The notes under the pieces are model-generated. The model did not search any database, was not told the origin of the DNA, and worked only from the letters and a program-made list of their open reading frames with translations. Below are positions 9,653 through 17,254 of a stretch of DNA of 64,000 nucleotides, piece by piece (position 1 is the first letter of the stretch; every line of letters starts with the position of its first letter). The DNA is from Nonlabens xylanidelens (lineage in GTDB: Bacteria > Bacteroidota > Bacteroidia > Flavobacteriales > Flavobacteriaceae), in NCBI RefSeq assembly GCF_002934445.1, contig NZ_PTJE01000003.1, forward strand, positions 310,001 through 374,000. Direction: 5' to 3'. The position numbers were made by a program, and so were the translations under genes.

Positions 9653-9691
9653 GATTTTGGTTTTTAAAGTGAGTGGAATCTTTGTAGTGGA

Positions 9692-9991
9692 TTATGCTGC
9701 TAGCCTATTAGGATAAATAGGATTATTAATTTGTTGGAATAAAAGACTAACATTTTCAGTCTTTGCTCCATAAAACAAAAGCATCTTATCGTCTGCTATT
9801 GTTCTTTTCATTTCATTTAATCTACCCATTAAAAGTTCCTTTCCTTCTTTTAAACCACATAGGTTAAGAATTACTTTATCTTCTGTTTCTACCACTATAG
9901 AAATAAAGTTTAACAACTCTTGAACGTGAGTGTTAGAAACTGTTCCTGTTAGTGTAAGTACTCCTTCTATTTCGTTGATTTCTAAAGCCAT
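9692..9991 (-). CDS. Small STAS-like protein in the EPS locus
   Basis: A 99-aa cytoplasmic protein. I chose the ATG at 9991 (MALEINEIEG) over an upstream one that would add 14 residues, because the core fold starts there and the -7 box at 10031-10038 leaves a sensible leader. The pattern of alternating strands and helices (EGVLTLTGTV, KVILNLCGLKEGKELLMGRL, MLLFYGA) resembles a STAS/anti-sigma-antagonist domain, but the canonical phosphorylatable DxSG is not evident. It has its own putative operator/promoter and precedes the GT4 gene. Possible roles include a regulatory partner for EPS enzymes; this is inference and the family call is uncertain. Confidence 0.5.
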   Translation of the reverse strand: MALEINEIEGVLTLTGTVSNTHVQELLNFISIVVETEDKVILNLCGLKEGKELLMGRLNEMKRTIADDKMLLFYGAKTENVSLLFQQINNPIYPNRLAA

Positions 9992-10030
9992 GATATTTGT
10001 TTTAAATGTTATTATTGTTTGTTTACACTG

Positions 10031-10114
10031 CAAATATCTAGCATAGATTCCTTGATTTTAAGAAATAACGATAGATCGACATTAAGTGTAGACGAGTGAT
10101 CATTTACTATCGTT
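10031..10114 (-). promoter_or_regulatory. Putative operator and -7 box upstream of the STAS-like/GT4 unit
   Basis: GTAGACGAGTGA lies at 10088-10099 and GATATTTG (minus strand, 10038-10031) 50 bp downstream towards the gene, the same spacing as at the flippase, DUF4114 and receiver promoters. ATCGAC at 10075-10080 precedes the core by 13 bp, as at 11769. The whole element is bracketed by an inverted pair AACGATAG (10067-10074) and CTATCGTT (10107-10114). No TTTG at -33 is evident, which suggests activator dependence. Confidence 0.5.
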
Positions 10115-11364
10115 TACGCTTTTTTTGCTCTGTGTTGTTCTTTTGAGAAATAGCAAAGTTGTGCTATAAGTAATCCTGCCATTACATATACTTGGTCCAT
10201 CACAACTTGTAAAAGGCTATCATGAAATAATATAATAGTCACTACTTGTAGTGCTCCAAAAATGGCTGTTATTACTATAGGCTTGTAATGATCTAATGAT
10301 AAAAAATAATAAGCAAAAATATTTGCCAAAGCAAAAAATGAAGTTGCCAGTGCATACCATCCTAATAAGGGAGCAATGCTCACATAATCTTCTCCAAAAA
10401 GTAAATACACAGCTGTAGTTGGAAAAATAAATGTAAAACCTACTATTACTAAAGAAAGAGCTGTAATATATCCTACAAACTTTTTAAGTACAGGCACAGC
10501 ATCTTTTCCTTCTTTACGATTTTGAAGAACCTTAGGAAGAAGTAACATAACAAACATCCATGTTACAAAATAAACCACTCTACCTATTAGAGCTAGAGAT
10601 GCATATAAGCCAGCATCATAAGATGGGAAATAATGTTTTACTAATAATATATCACTGTTATTACATACTATTTGAGTAAGCTCATAACAGGCAGTAAGAA
10701 TAAAAAACAATAAAATTCTCTTTTGTTCTGTCTTAGAAATAATAATTGCTGGACTTGTATTCTTAGAATTTCTATTCAAAGGAAAAAGTCCTGCAATAAA
10801 AGAAACACCTATTGCTATAGAAACAGCATATTCTGATGGTAAGTCTACTAATAGAAGTAATGAAAAAGTAAGCAGCAACCTGCAAAGCATTTCTGTCTGA
10901 TAGGTAATCGATAGGTTGAAAAAATTATTCTCCCCTTGTAAAACACCTCGATTGATACTCATTATAAAATATAAAGGTATCGCCATACCAAATGCGACAA
11001 ACATACCTGAAGATTGTGTCTGAAATATATCTTTAAGCCCTCCAGCAAACCCTACCGTTATCATTCCTAAAAAAAGCCCAGTACCTATCGCATACTTATA
11101 AATCTTTGCTATAAAACTCTTTTTTTGCTCAGGAGCAAATTCTACCGTAACCTTAGTTACGGTTAATTGAAAAGTCATCGCGATAAATGATAGTACTAAT
11201 AATAAGGTTATTAAAATAGCAGCATCTGCAAATTGAGTGGGTCCTAAATAACGCCCTAACATGAGGTTATAAAAATAGTTTCCGCCGTTTACTATAAATG
11301 CGCTGAGCATAAAAAGCTGCTCTTGTGTAATATTATTTCTTAAACGTTGAGTAATGGCTAACAT
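10114..11364 (-). CDS. Polysaccharide flippase (MOP/Wzx-like)
   Basis: A 416-aa protein with about twelve membrane helices, the length and topology of MOP-superfamily polysaccharide exporters (Wzx, PelG). The ATG at 11364 (MLAITQRLRNN) was preferred: the longer ORF start overlaps the small upstream ORF, and the N-terminal amphipathic segment followed by a helix containing FMLSAFIVNGGNYFYNLMLGRYLG is the usual family start. It should translocate lipid-linked or growing glycan across the inner membrane. It lies five bases behind the small ORF and upstream of the STAS-like/GT4 unit. Cargo is unknown; the context (GT4, TPR-barrel, GH) argues for EPS rather than O-antigen. Confidence 0.85.
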   Translation of the reverse strand: MLAITQRLRNNITQEQLFMLSAFIVNGGNYFYNLMLGRYLGPTQFADAAILITLLLVLSFIAMTFQLTVTKVTVEFAPEQKKSFIAKIYKYAIGTGLFLGMITVGFAGGLKDIFQTQSSGMFVAFGMAIPLYFIMSINRGVLQGENNFFNLSITYQTEMLCRLLLTFSLLLLVDLPSEYAVSIAIGVSFIAGLFPLNRNSKNTSPAIIISKTEQKRILLFFILTACYELTQIVCNNSDILLVKHYFPSYDAGLYASLALIGRVVYFVTWMFVMLLLPKVLQNRKEGKDAVPVLKKFVGYITALSLVIVGFTFIFPTTAVYLLFGEDYVSIAPLLGWYALATSFFALANIFAYYFLSLDHYKPIVITAIFGALQVVTIILFHDSLLQVVMDQVYVMAGLLIAQLCYFSKEQHRAKKA

Positions 11365-11368
11365 AGTT

Positions 11369-11509
11369 TTATATTGTAGAAGCAATTAATTGTATAACAG
11401 GCTTATCTACCCTTTTATGTACTACGGTTAATTGATAGTTCTTTGAACTCATTCTGCCGTTATGTACGATTCTCATTGCGTTTTCATTCTTTATAAGTGT
11501 AAGTTGCAT
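11369..11509 (-). CDS. Small ORF (46 aa) immediately upstream of the flippase
   Basis: An ATG at 11509 opens a 46-codon frame ending in TAA at 11369, four bases before the flippase ATG. The product begins MQLTLIKNENAMRIVHNG and ends with a short hydrophobic segment; it is basic and has no signal peptide. The ATG lies 27 bases downstream of a CATATTTG -7 box at 11543-11536 and 85 bases from the operator core, the same layout as the neighbouring units. That placement, and the near-overlap with the flippase, support a real first gene of the operon or a translated leader. I do not recognise the family. Confidence 0.4.
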   Translation of the reverse strand: MQLTLIKNENAMRIVHNGRMSSKNYQLTVVHKRVDKPVIQLIASTI

Positions 11510-11535
11510 AGCTGTGTTGTTTTTAAATTCTGATA

Positions 11536-11599
11536 CAAATATGCGATCTCAACAGCGTGTAAAACGCTCAATTTCGACCAGATGAAAAATGCTGTAGAC
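11536..11599 (-). promoter_or_regulatory. Putative operator and -7 box of the flippase unit
   Basis: GTAGACGAATGG starts at 11594, with TTCGAC at 11573-11578 exactly 21 bp away. On the minus strand CATATTTG at 11543-11536 lies 51 bp downstream of the core and 27 bases before the small ORF's ATG. The downstream sequence TATCGTTC after the core is shared in kind with the 10.1, 17.2 and 22.8 kb sites (TCGTT or CCGTT). Confidence 0.5.
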
Positions 11600-11648
11600 G
11601 AATGGTAAGTATCGTTCTTTAAAAGAATTTTAGAGGTTAGAAGTGTTC

Positions 11649-11664
11649 CGCTTTCGCGAAAGCG
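11649..11664. repeat. Palindromic repeat copy 3 (intergenic)
   Basis: Exact copy between the flippase and TPR-barrel units, with C/G extending the arms by one base each side. Confidence 0.95.
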
Positions 11665-11768
11665 GTATAAACACCTACTATATAGAGCAGTTATAAGCTA
11701 TCTAAAAAACTCACTTTTTAAGTGCTGCTAGTAGTAAACTGTCGCAGGTAGAAATGGAATGTCTTTGA

Positions 11769-11836
11769 ATCGACAAAAAGTGTAGACCAGTTGCAATTAA
11801 CCGCAGATTAAAACTGTGGTATGTGGTGATAACTTG
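11769..11836 (+). promoter_or_regulatory. Putative operator and -7 box of the TPR-barrel gene
   Basis: ATCGAC at 11769-11774 is followed by AAGTGTAGAC with GTAGAC at 11782-11787; the 10.08 kb site has the same 13-bp arrangement (ATCGACATTAAGTGTAGAC). TAACTTG at 11830-11836 resembles a -7 box, 20 bases before the ATG at 11857. This is the weakest match to the core because the following bases are CAGTTG rather than GARTGR. Confidence 0.4.
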
Positions 11837-11856
11837 CAGGTGTAAATAAACGAACA

Positions 11857-13878
11857 ATGAAAAATCTAGGTCTCTTTTTAATTTTATTAGTAAGTACGAT
11901 GTGCTACGGTCAGGATATGAATGCTGGTTTCCGTTTTTTAGAAACTGGTAAATATGCTGAAGCACAAACCTTTTTTCAAGAAGTACTTAACGATTACCCT
12001 ACTAATAAGACAGCTAGGTTATGTTATGGTCGCGCTCTAGGTCTTAATGGCCATACGGTAGAAGCTAAAGAACTTTTTACAGATCTTAAAGCTACCTATC
12101 CTAATGATTTTGAGATTTTATTGAATTATGCTGAGTCCTTATTATGGAATAAAGATTTTAAAGAGGCTAAGGGTATGTATGAAGGCCTAGTAAAAAAAGA
12201 CATCACTAGTTTTCCTGCAACACTAGGATATGCAAACACACTATCTAATCTAAAAGAATATGACGCAGCTTTATTATATGTAAATAAAGCTCTAGAGATT
12301 TTACCTGGTAACCAGAATGCAGTTGTTTCTAAAAAATACATGAGACTAGGTAAAGCATCTCAATCATTAACCGCACAGGACTACCCTACTTCTATAAGTC
12401 TACTAGAAGAAAATCTTGTTGATTTCCCTAACGATGCAGACTCTATGAGTGCGCTAGCAAACGTTTATATTACCAGTTCTGATTTTGAAAAAGCAAACGA
12501 TATTTATAACAAAATAGAAGACCGTAGTAATGCACTAGTAGGGTTATCACTAGTTGCACACTTAGATAGTAAAGATAAAGAAGCTCTTCAATATGCAAAA
12601 GAGGCTACTACACTAGCAAAAAACGACTCACTTAAAATCATGACTACTCAAGAGCGTTTTATACAGGCGCTTATATGGAATGGGAAATATAAAAATGCAA
12701 CCCTTGCAATAGACTCGTTAACTAACCTACTAGGATCTAGTAATAGAATAAATGCTCTAAGTGCTTCTATGTCTATGTATACTGGTAAAATAAATAAAGG
12801 TATAGCCTATTATAATACTATTCTAGAAAAGGATAGTACCTCTTTCAGCGGTAATTTAGGAATTGCAAATGCATACCGTGGTCAGGGAAATTTAAAGAAA
12901 GCATATGCCTATGCTCAGAAAACTCTAGAATATTATCCAGAGCAAAAAGATGCTAAGTCTTTAATAGCAGCCATTGATAATTCATTAAGTCCTACGATAA
13001 ACACAACTGCTGCATACACTAGAGATAATGGTGATAATGAAGCTTATGGAGCAAGTATAAATGCTACGGTTCCTTTTTCAGATCGTTTTACGGCTAGCTT
13101 TAATTACTCTTATAGAACTACAGAAAATATGACACTGGGTAATATGGCAAATAATACTAACATCTCATTAGGCACTAAATACAGAATCAAAAATAACACT
13201 TGGGTAGAAAGCACTCTAGGTTTTACAAAAGCAAATGCAGACGTGAATAGCTATACAGATGTAAATGGTTCTTTGTTCTTAAAAACAAGACCATTTGCTC
13301 TACAAAATCTAGAGATAGGTTACAGTCGTGAGTTACAAAATTTTAATGCTGCTCTTATAGACGAGAAGATATTTTTAAACAATTACATGCTTAATTATAA
13401 TATGGGTACGACTTTTAATTTAGGCTGGTACACCGGTTTAATGCATACGCAACAAACAGATGGTAACTCTAGAAACTTGTTATTCACTTCTCTTTATTAC
13501 ACATTTACTAAAGCGCCAGCTATTAAGGCAGGTTTAAACTATCAGTATTTAAGTTATAAAGAGCAGTTACCTAATCAATATTTTAGTCCTAGTATCTATC
13601 AGGCTGCAGAGGCTTTTATAGATCTCAATGGCAACAGTGGTAAATGGACATATCTAGCAAATGTAGCTGGTGGATATCAATTTGTAGAACAAGACGAGGC
13701 TACTACTTTACTAAGAGCTGAGGCAAAATTAATCTACAGTTTCTCTCCTAGATTACAAGCTGGTGCTTATGGGAAATACAGTAATATAGCCAGCGCAACA
13801 GCAGCAGGATTTGAATTTACTGAAGTTGGTTTTACTCTTAGACTACAAGTTACTAAAGGAAAGTTGTTTAAATTCTAG
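11857..13878 (+). CDS. TPR-repeat outer-membrane beta-barrel protein (PelB/BcsC-like exporter)
   Basis: A 673-aa exported protein. A Sec signal peptide (residues 1-19, ending CYGQ) precedes about ten TPR repeats (roughly 20-375; for example YAEAQTFFQEVLNDYP and LKKAYAYAQKTLEYYP). From about 380 to the end the sequence alternates polar and aromatic residues in 10-12 residue strands with turn-rich loops and finishes in a C-terminal Phe, the signature of an outer-membrane beta-barrel. TPR scaffold plus barrel is the architecture of PelB, BcsC and AlgK/AlgE, which guide polysaccharide through the periplasm and outer membrane. It stands alone on the plus strand, divergent from the flippase unit, with its own operator and a strong downstream terminator. 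Polymer identity is not determinable here. Confidence 0.82.
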   Translation: MKNLGLFLILLVSTMCYGQDMNAGFRFLETGKYAEAQTFFQEVLNDYPTNKTARLCYGRALGLNGHTVEAKELFTDLKATYPNDFEILLNYAESLLWNKDFKEAKGMYEGLVKKDITSFPATLGYANTLSNLKEYDAALLYVNKALEILPGNQNAVVSKKYMRLGKASQSLTAQDYPTSISLLEENLVDFPNDADSMSALANVYITSSDFEKANDIYNKIEDRSNALVGLSLVAHLDSKDKEALQYAKEATTLAKNDSLKIMTTQERFIQALIWNGKYKNATLAIDSLTNLLGSSNRINALSASMSMYTGKINKGIAYYNTILEKDSTSFSGNLGIANAYRGQGNLKKAYAYAQKTLEYYPEQKDAKSLIAAIDNSLSPTINTTAAYTRDNGDNEAYGASINATVPFSDRFTASFNYSYRTTENMTLGNMANNTNISLGTKYRIKNNTWVESTLGFTKANADVNSYTDVNGSLFLKTRPFALQNLEIGYSRELQNFNAALIDEKIFLNNYMLNYNMGTTFNLGWYTGLMHTQQTDGNSRNLLFTSLYYTFTKAPAIKAGLNYQYLSYKEQLPNQYFSPSIYQAAEAFIDLNGNSGKWTYLANVAGGYQFVEQDEATTLLRAEAKLIYSFSPRLQAGAYGKYSNIASATAAGFEFTEVGFTLRLQVTKGKLFKF

Positions 13879-13909
13879 CCTCTATTATAATCGAGTGCTT
13901 ATTTAATAG

Positions 13910-13951
13910 TACCGCTATTTTACTTTATAAAAGTGAGATAGCGGTATTTTT
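13910..13951 (+). terminator. Rho-independent terminator after the TPR-barrel gene
   Basis: TACCGCTAT (13910-13918) pairs with ATAGCGGTA (13938-13946), followed by a T-run to 13951. It lies 31 bases after the TPR-barrel stop and reaches the stop of the convergent ORF at 13950. Confidence 0.8.
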
Positions 13952-14249
13952 ATGTGGTGGATATTTCTATGCGAATACTATTTTTATTAGTCTCAATCTC
14001 TTGATTGCACTCTAGTCTATCTATAACTATTGCACACTTTTCTTTGCCAATTTCTACGTCAACCATATTCTCTAAGTATTCAATTTGGTCTGCACTGACT
14101 CCATGGTAATCAAAAACAAGAAGATCATACTTTTCAAAATCACATTTGATGGACAGCGCTTTTCGTTTTCCACCAGGTAGTTGATTAACCTTATCATGTA
14201 CATCTAATTTTAAGTAGTCGGCTATCTTCTGAGCATACTTAGTATCCAC
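13950..14249 (-). CDS. Short ORF resembling the C-terminal half of an ABC ATPase
   Basis: A 99-codon frame with a GTG start. The product reads like the back half of an ABC nucleotide-binding domain: VNQLPGGKRKALSI at the position of the LSGGQ signature, followed by DLLVFDYHGVS at the position of Walker B and the D-loop (the catalytic Glu after Asp is Tyr), then a KCAIVIDRLE strand where the H-loop would be, without its His. The 79-codon ORF upstream resembles the front half. There is no Walker A in this piece, so it cannot be an ATPase by itself. It may be a remnant of a decayed gene or a small binding protein; no similar transporter subunits lie nearby. The similarity was judged by eye. Confidence 0.4.
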   Translation of the reverse strand: MDTKYAQKIADYLKLDVHDKVNQLPGGKRKALSIKCDFEKYDLLVFDYHGVSADQIEYLENMVDVEIGKEKCAIVIDRLECNQEIETNKNSIRIEISTT

Positions 14250-14275
14250 TTTTATAGCATTATTAAGGTATTACT

Positions 14276-14515
14276 CTACAGTAATAGATTTGGTAAAGTT
14301 GAAAACTCCGCTTCTGTATGTTCGTTTGAGTGTTTTGATTTAGGTAGTATTATCTCAAAGTGATTTAATAATCTGTACCGGAAATCGCCAGTTAGATCAC
14401 CTCCATTAGAGTCAAAATTGGGTAAACATAATCTAATTAGTTTTCCTGACTCTATAGTAAACTCAGGTATTAGAACTCCCTTTATAATCAAATTGAAAAC
14501 TATTAAAAATCGCAT
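14276..14515 (-). CDS. Short ORF resembling the degenerate N-terminal part of an ABC ATPase
   Basis: A 79-codon frame from an ATG. Its opening (IIKGVLIPEFTIESGKLIRLCLP) matches the first strands of ABC ATPases, where a P-loop GPNGSGKST would follow; here the sequence is PNFDSNGGDL, with no GK[ST]. It stops 27 bases before the GTG of the next ORF, which resembles the missing back half. The downstream ORF lies in another reading frame and both frames are closed within a few bases (TAG, then TAA), so one frameshift would not rejoin them. I read the pair as a decayed or reduced ABC-like gene; a pair of genuine small proteins cannot be excluded. Confidence 0.38.
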   Translation of the reverse strand: MRFLIVFNLIIKGVLIPEFTIESGKLIRLCLPNFDSNGGDLTGDFRYRLLNHFEIILPKSKHSNEHTEAEFSTLPNLLL

Positions 14516-14654
14516 TTGACATATAGATAGATAACTTACATATGTTTACTTATCTATTTTAGAATAGCAAATACACTGACATAAAATTACAAAACATTCT
14601 TAACCAGAAAATAATTACACACACTCAACTGTTCAATGAAATCAGATCCAACAC

Positions 14655-14687
14655 AAAAAAACCATCACTCTTTCAAGTGATGGTTTT
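14655..14687 (-). terminator. Rho-independent terminator after the DUF4114 gene
   Basis: AAAACCATCACT (14658-14669) pairs perfectly with AGTGATGGTTTT (14676-14687) around a 6-base loop; the A-run at 14655-14660 becomes the U-tract on the minus strand, 25 bases past the DUF4114 stop. Confidence 0.88.
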
Positions 14688-14711
14688 AGTATTAATAATT
14701 TTTTAAAGAAT

Positions 14712-17144
14712 TTACTCCTTTACAACTCTACCTGAGTAGCTTTGGTTTTTATCGTCTGTGATTCTATACATATATATTCCTGGTTTTAAAGACGGCTTTG
14801 AGTAGCTCACTGTACGGTTGTTTTGACCAGTTTGTGTTTTTTGAACGTCTACTACTCTACCAGATAAATCAAAAAGTGTGATGCTTACTTTATCACTTTC
14901 ATTTACTAGTTCAAATGTAGTATTGTTAACAAATGGATTAGGGTAGTTACTTACCGTTGCTTGTTCTAATAGACTATTATTATCAAGACTTAGTGTATTG
15001 CTGCTTGATTTAAATTTTAAGTCATTTATACTTAAATTAAATGGTTGAAACGTGCTATAATCTCCACTTACAGAAAACACAACAGATCTTAATTGGTCAC
15101 TAGTAGTAGATGCTCCTGACGAATTCAAAAAGTCTGAAAAATTAATAACTAAATCAGCTGCTGTAAGATGTGCAGGTATGTTGTAACGGTAACGGTCTGC
15201 CCATAGTACATCTTCATCTGTAATTAAAATAATCTCCATAGGTAAAGAGTTATTTACCGTAAATGACATCTGGTCATAATCTGAAACTGTCACTAATTGA
15301 TCGCCTGCTTTTAAGTGTCTGAAAAGATTTAATGTTTCTTTGATCTGACCTTGTATCGATGGATTTCTTTCTACATAATAAACATTGTTTTCCATAAAAG
15401 AATTTGTAGTGGTAACGTCAAATGTATTGATAAGAACCTCACCGTCTACATAGTCTGTACCCCATGGCCCATCTGCCAGATATAAAGCATCTATTTGTTC
15501 ATTTTGATTAGGCGTTATAGAAACTCCTGCGTCAAAAATACTACCAGTATCTACTACTATAGATTCTATAGTGCTACCTGTTAAACTCAACGTACTATTA
15601 GAAGGTACTAAGCTTGCTACCTCTGTTGCTTTAAGGTTGGTATTTAAAAATAAGCTTTGATATCCTTGTGAGTTATTGATTTCTAAATACAATTTACCTT
15701 CTTCATAATAACCACTACGTACAAATACTGGTGGCACTACATTGCTTAAAGCGACGCTATTCAATGTTTTTTGAACAGTATATGCATCTAGTATATGATT
15801 TACTATATGGAACACTTGAGAATAAGAACCTCCCCAAACTTGATAGTTGTTATAATCACCAGCAGGGTAACGATCTATACTCCAAAAACTAAATACCTCA
15901 TTTGCTGCAGTTCCTAATTTAATAGAAAAACTAACGGCATATTCTACTTCTCCATTATCACGTATGATAGTCGATATTAATAACTGGTGTCCTCTTGCTG
16001 TTACCGTTCTAACATCATCTAAGACTGATTTATTTAATCGATCACAAATAGCCTTAGAGTGATCATAAACCCCATTTTGGGTAGATGTAGCAAGAACTGC
16101 AGATACACGATCTGCCTGCAGGTAATAATCCACAGCCAGCACTTCATTTGCATTTGTAATACCTATTAAGTCGGTAGGTGTAGAATACTGAGCCACTTCT
16201 GTATTAAACTTACCAGAGTTAGGTAAATAACCATCTAATGAAGTAGGTATGGTTCCATTTTTCATTAAAAAAGATCTTTGCATCGACTTTTGAGACATTT
16301 TGTTGTTCTCTTTTAATCTAGTCAAATTACGTTTGGCTATAAGACCAGCTAGATCTCCATTGCTCTCTAAACCACCATCGTTACCAGAAGAAACTGTTTT
16401 AAGACCTGAATCTGGAACAGATAAATTAGTTGTTTTTAAAGCTGAAAATGGATTTGCAGTGATGTAAAAAATGGCATCATTAAAATCTTGATCACAAGAT
16501 GCATAATCGCGTCGTATATCTTCAAAACCTAAAATGATACGTTCATTTTCTGAATCATTTAATAATACATTATGCTGTCTTATTGTTGGATCATTTTCTG
16601 GATTGTAATCTTCATTAGAATAAAGTTGCCACAAACCTGGAGTTACCTGGTTATTTTGATATCCATTTGCTAGTAATACCCATCCTATTCCTGTTCCTGC
16701 TGTAAAAGAACCTAAATGTACTTTGTTTCCAGGTATAAGTCCACCACCACTAAACTGTGCTGATATGTTAGGAAAAATAATAGTTACATCACTAGGTGTA
16801 GGTGCAGGATGAACAGCTACAGTCGCATCATAGGTATAAAAGCCTAAGACATTTTTATAACCGGCACCTTCTCCTACAAAGGTTACCCAGATATCTCCAT
16901 CTGCCTCTAAAACAATATCAGTATCATATCCAGAAGATAAATATTGCGGATTAAAATCTGGAACTGGATAACTTTCAGGAAGTGCATTATTAACCGTTTC
17001 TAATAAGGTACCTGTAATAACATCATTGACTGGTTCTAGATAATCTGGTGTCCCATCAGAACTAAATGTTCCTAGATATTGATAATTCTGAGAAAGCGCT
17101 ATTGTACTGCAAATTAATGCTAAGAGTAAAGTAATTTTTTTCAT
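14712..17144 (-). CDS. Secreted DUF4114 protein with T9SS type A sorting domain
   Basis: An 810-aa exported protein. A Sec signal peptide ends near residue 19 (ALSQN). Around residues 180-235 it has the DUF4114 core (RIILGFEDIRRDY, then CDQDFNDAIFYI), an acidic metal-binding-like fold found in large surface proteins. The last about 80 residues form a T9SS type A sorting domain (NYPNPFVNNT, LFDLSGRVV, LKPGIYMYRI, ending GRVVKE), so it should cross the outer membrane by T9SS and be anchored or released. It has its own copy of the locus operator with the best -7 box (TAAATTTG) and lies just downstream of the signalling operon, so it may be a matrix or adhesion protein co-regulated with EPS (inference). 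The exact function is unknown. Confidence 0.88.
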   Translation of the reverse strand: MKKITLLLALICSTIALSQNYQYLGTFSSDGTPDYLEPVNDVITGTLLETVNNALPESYPVPDFNPQYLSSGYDTDIVLEADGDIWVTFVGEGAGYKNVLGFYTYDATVAVHPAPTPSDVTIIFPNISAQFSGGGLIPGNKVHLGSFTAGTGIGWVLLANGYQNNQVTPGLWQLYSNEDYNPENDPTIRQHNVLLNDSENERIILGFEDIRRDYASCDQDFNDAIFYITANPFSALKTTNLSVPDSGLKTVSSGNDGGLESNGDLAGLIAKRNLTRLKENNKMSQKSMQRSFLMKNGTIPTSLDGYLPNSGKFNTEVAQYSTPTDLIGITNANEVLAVDYYLQADRVSAVLATSTQNGVYDHSKAICDRLNKSVLDDVRTVTARGHQLLISTIIRDNGEVEYAVSFSIKLGTAANEVFSFWSIDRYPAGDYNNYQVWGGSYSQVFHIVNHILDAYTVQKTLNSVALSNVVPPVFVRSGYYEEGKLYLEINNSQGYQSLFLNTNLKATEVASLVPSNSTLSLTGSTIESIVVDTGSIFDAGVSITPNQNEQIDALYLADGPWGTDYVDGEVLINTFDVTTTNSFMENNVYYVERNPSIQGQIKETLNLFRHLKAGDQLVTVSDYDQMSFTVNNSLPMEIILITDEDVLWADRYRYNIPAHLTAADLVINFSDFLNSSGASTTSDQLRSVVFSVSGDYSTFQPFNLSINDLKFKSSSNTLSLDNNSLLEQATVSNYPNPFVNNTTFELVNESDKVSITLFDLSGRVVDVQKTQTGQNNRTVSYSKPSLKPGIYMYRITDDKNQSYSGRVVKE

Positions 17145-17163
17145 GACCTATTGATTTATAAGC

Positions 17164-17237
17164 CAAATTTAATCTGCTACATCGTCTTAAAATTTTTAAA
17201 ACGATTAGTACCTTTTTACTGTCGACGAATGGTCGTT
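17164..17237 (-). promoter_or_regulatory. Putative operator and -7 box of the DUF4114 gene
   Basis: GTCGACGAATGGTCGTT starts at 17221, with AACGAT at 17200-17205 21 bp away. On the minus strand TAAATTTG at 17171-17164 is a perfect TAnnTTTG box, 50 bp downstream of the core and 19 bases before the ATG at 17144. The site also follows the LytTR gene's stop codon (17255) directly. Confidence 0.55.
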
Positions 17238-17254
17238 CTAGCTAGTTAACCTAT

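Larger units (their letters stand above)
11510..11856. other. 347-bp divergent intergenic region between flippase and TPR-barrel units
   Basis: Holds two putative operators (11573-11599 for the minus-strand flippase unit, 11769-11787 for the plus-strand TPR-barrel gene), their -7 boxes, and one palindromic repeat copy at 11649-11664. I see no convincing gene; an 84-codon minus-strand frame from 11965 to 11711 overlaps the signal-peptide region of the TPR-barrel gene and has no recognisable features. Confidence 0.6.

Noticed and set aside
11711-11965. 84-codon minus-strand frame overlapping the TPR-barrel start
   Set aside because: It runs antisense through the signal peptide of a well-supported gene and through both operator and promoter DNA, and has no recognisable domain.
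14236-14290. Single frameshift or readthrough joining the two ABC-like ORFs
   Set aside because: Both relevant frames contain a stop within a few bases (TAG then TAA), so one slip cannot give a fused protein.
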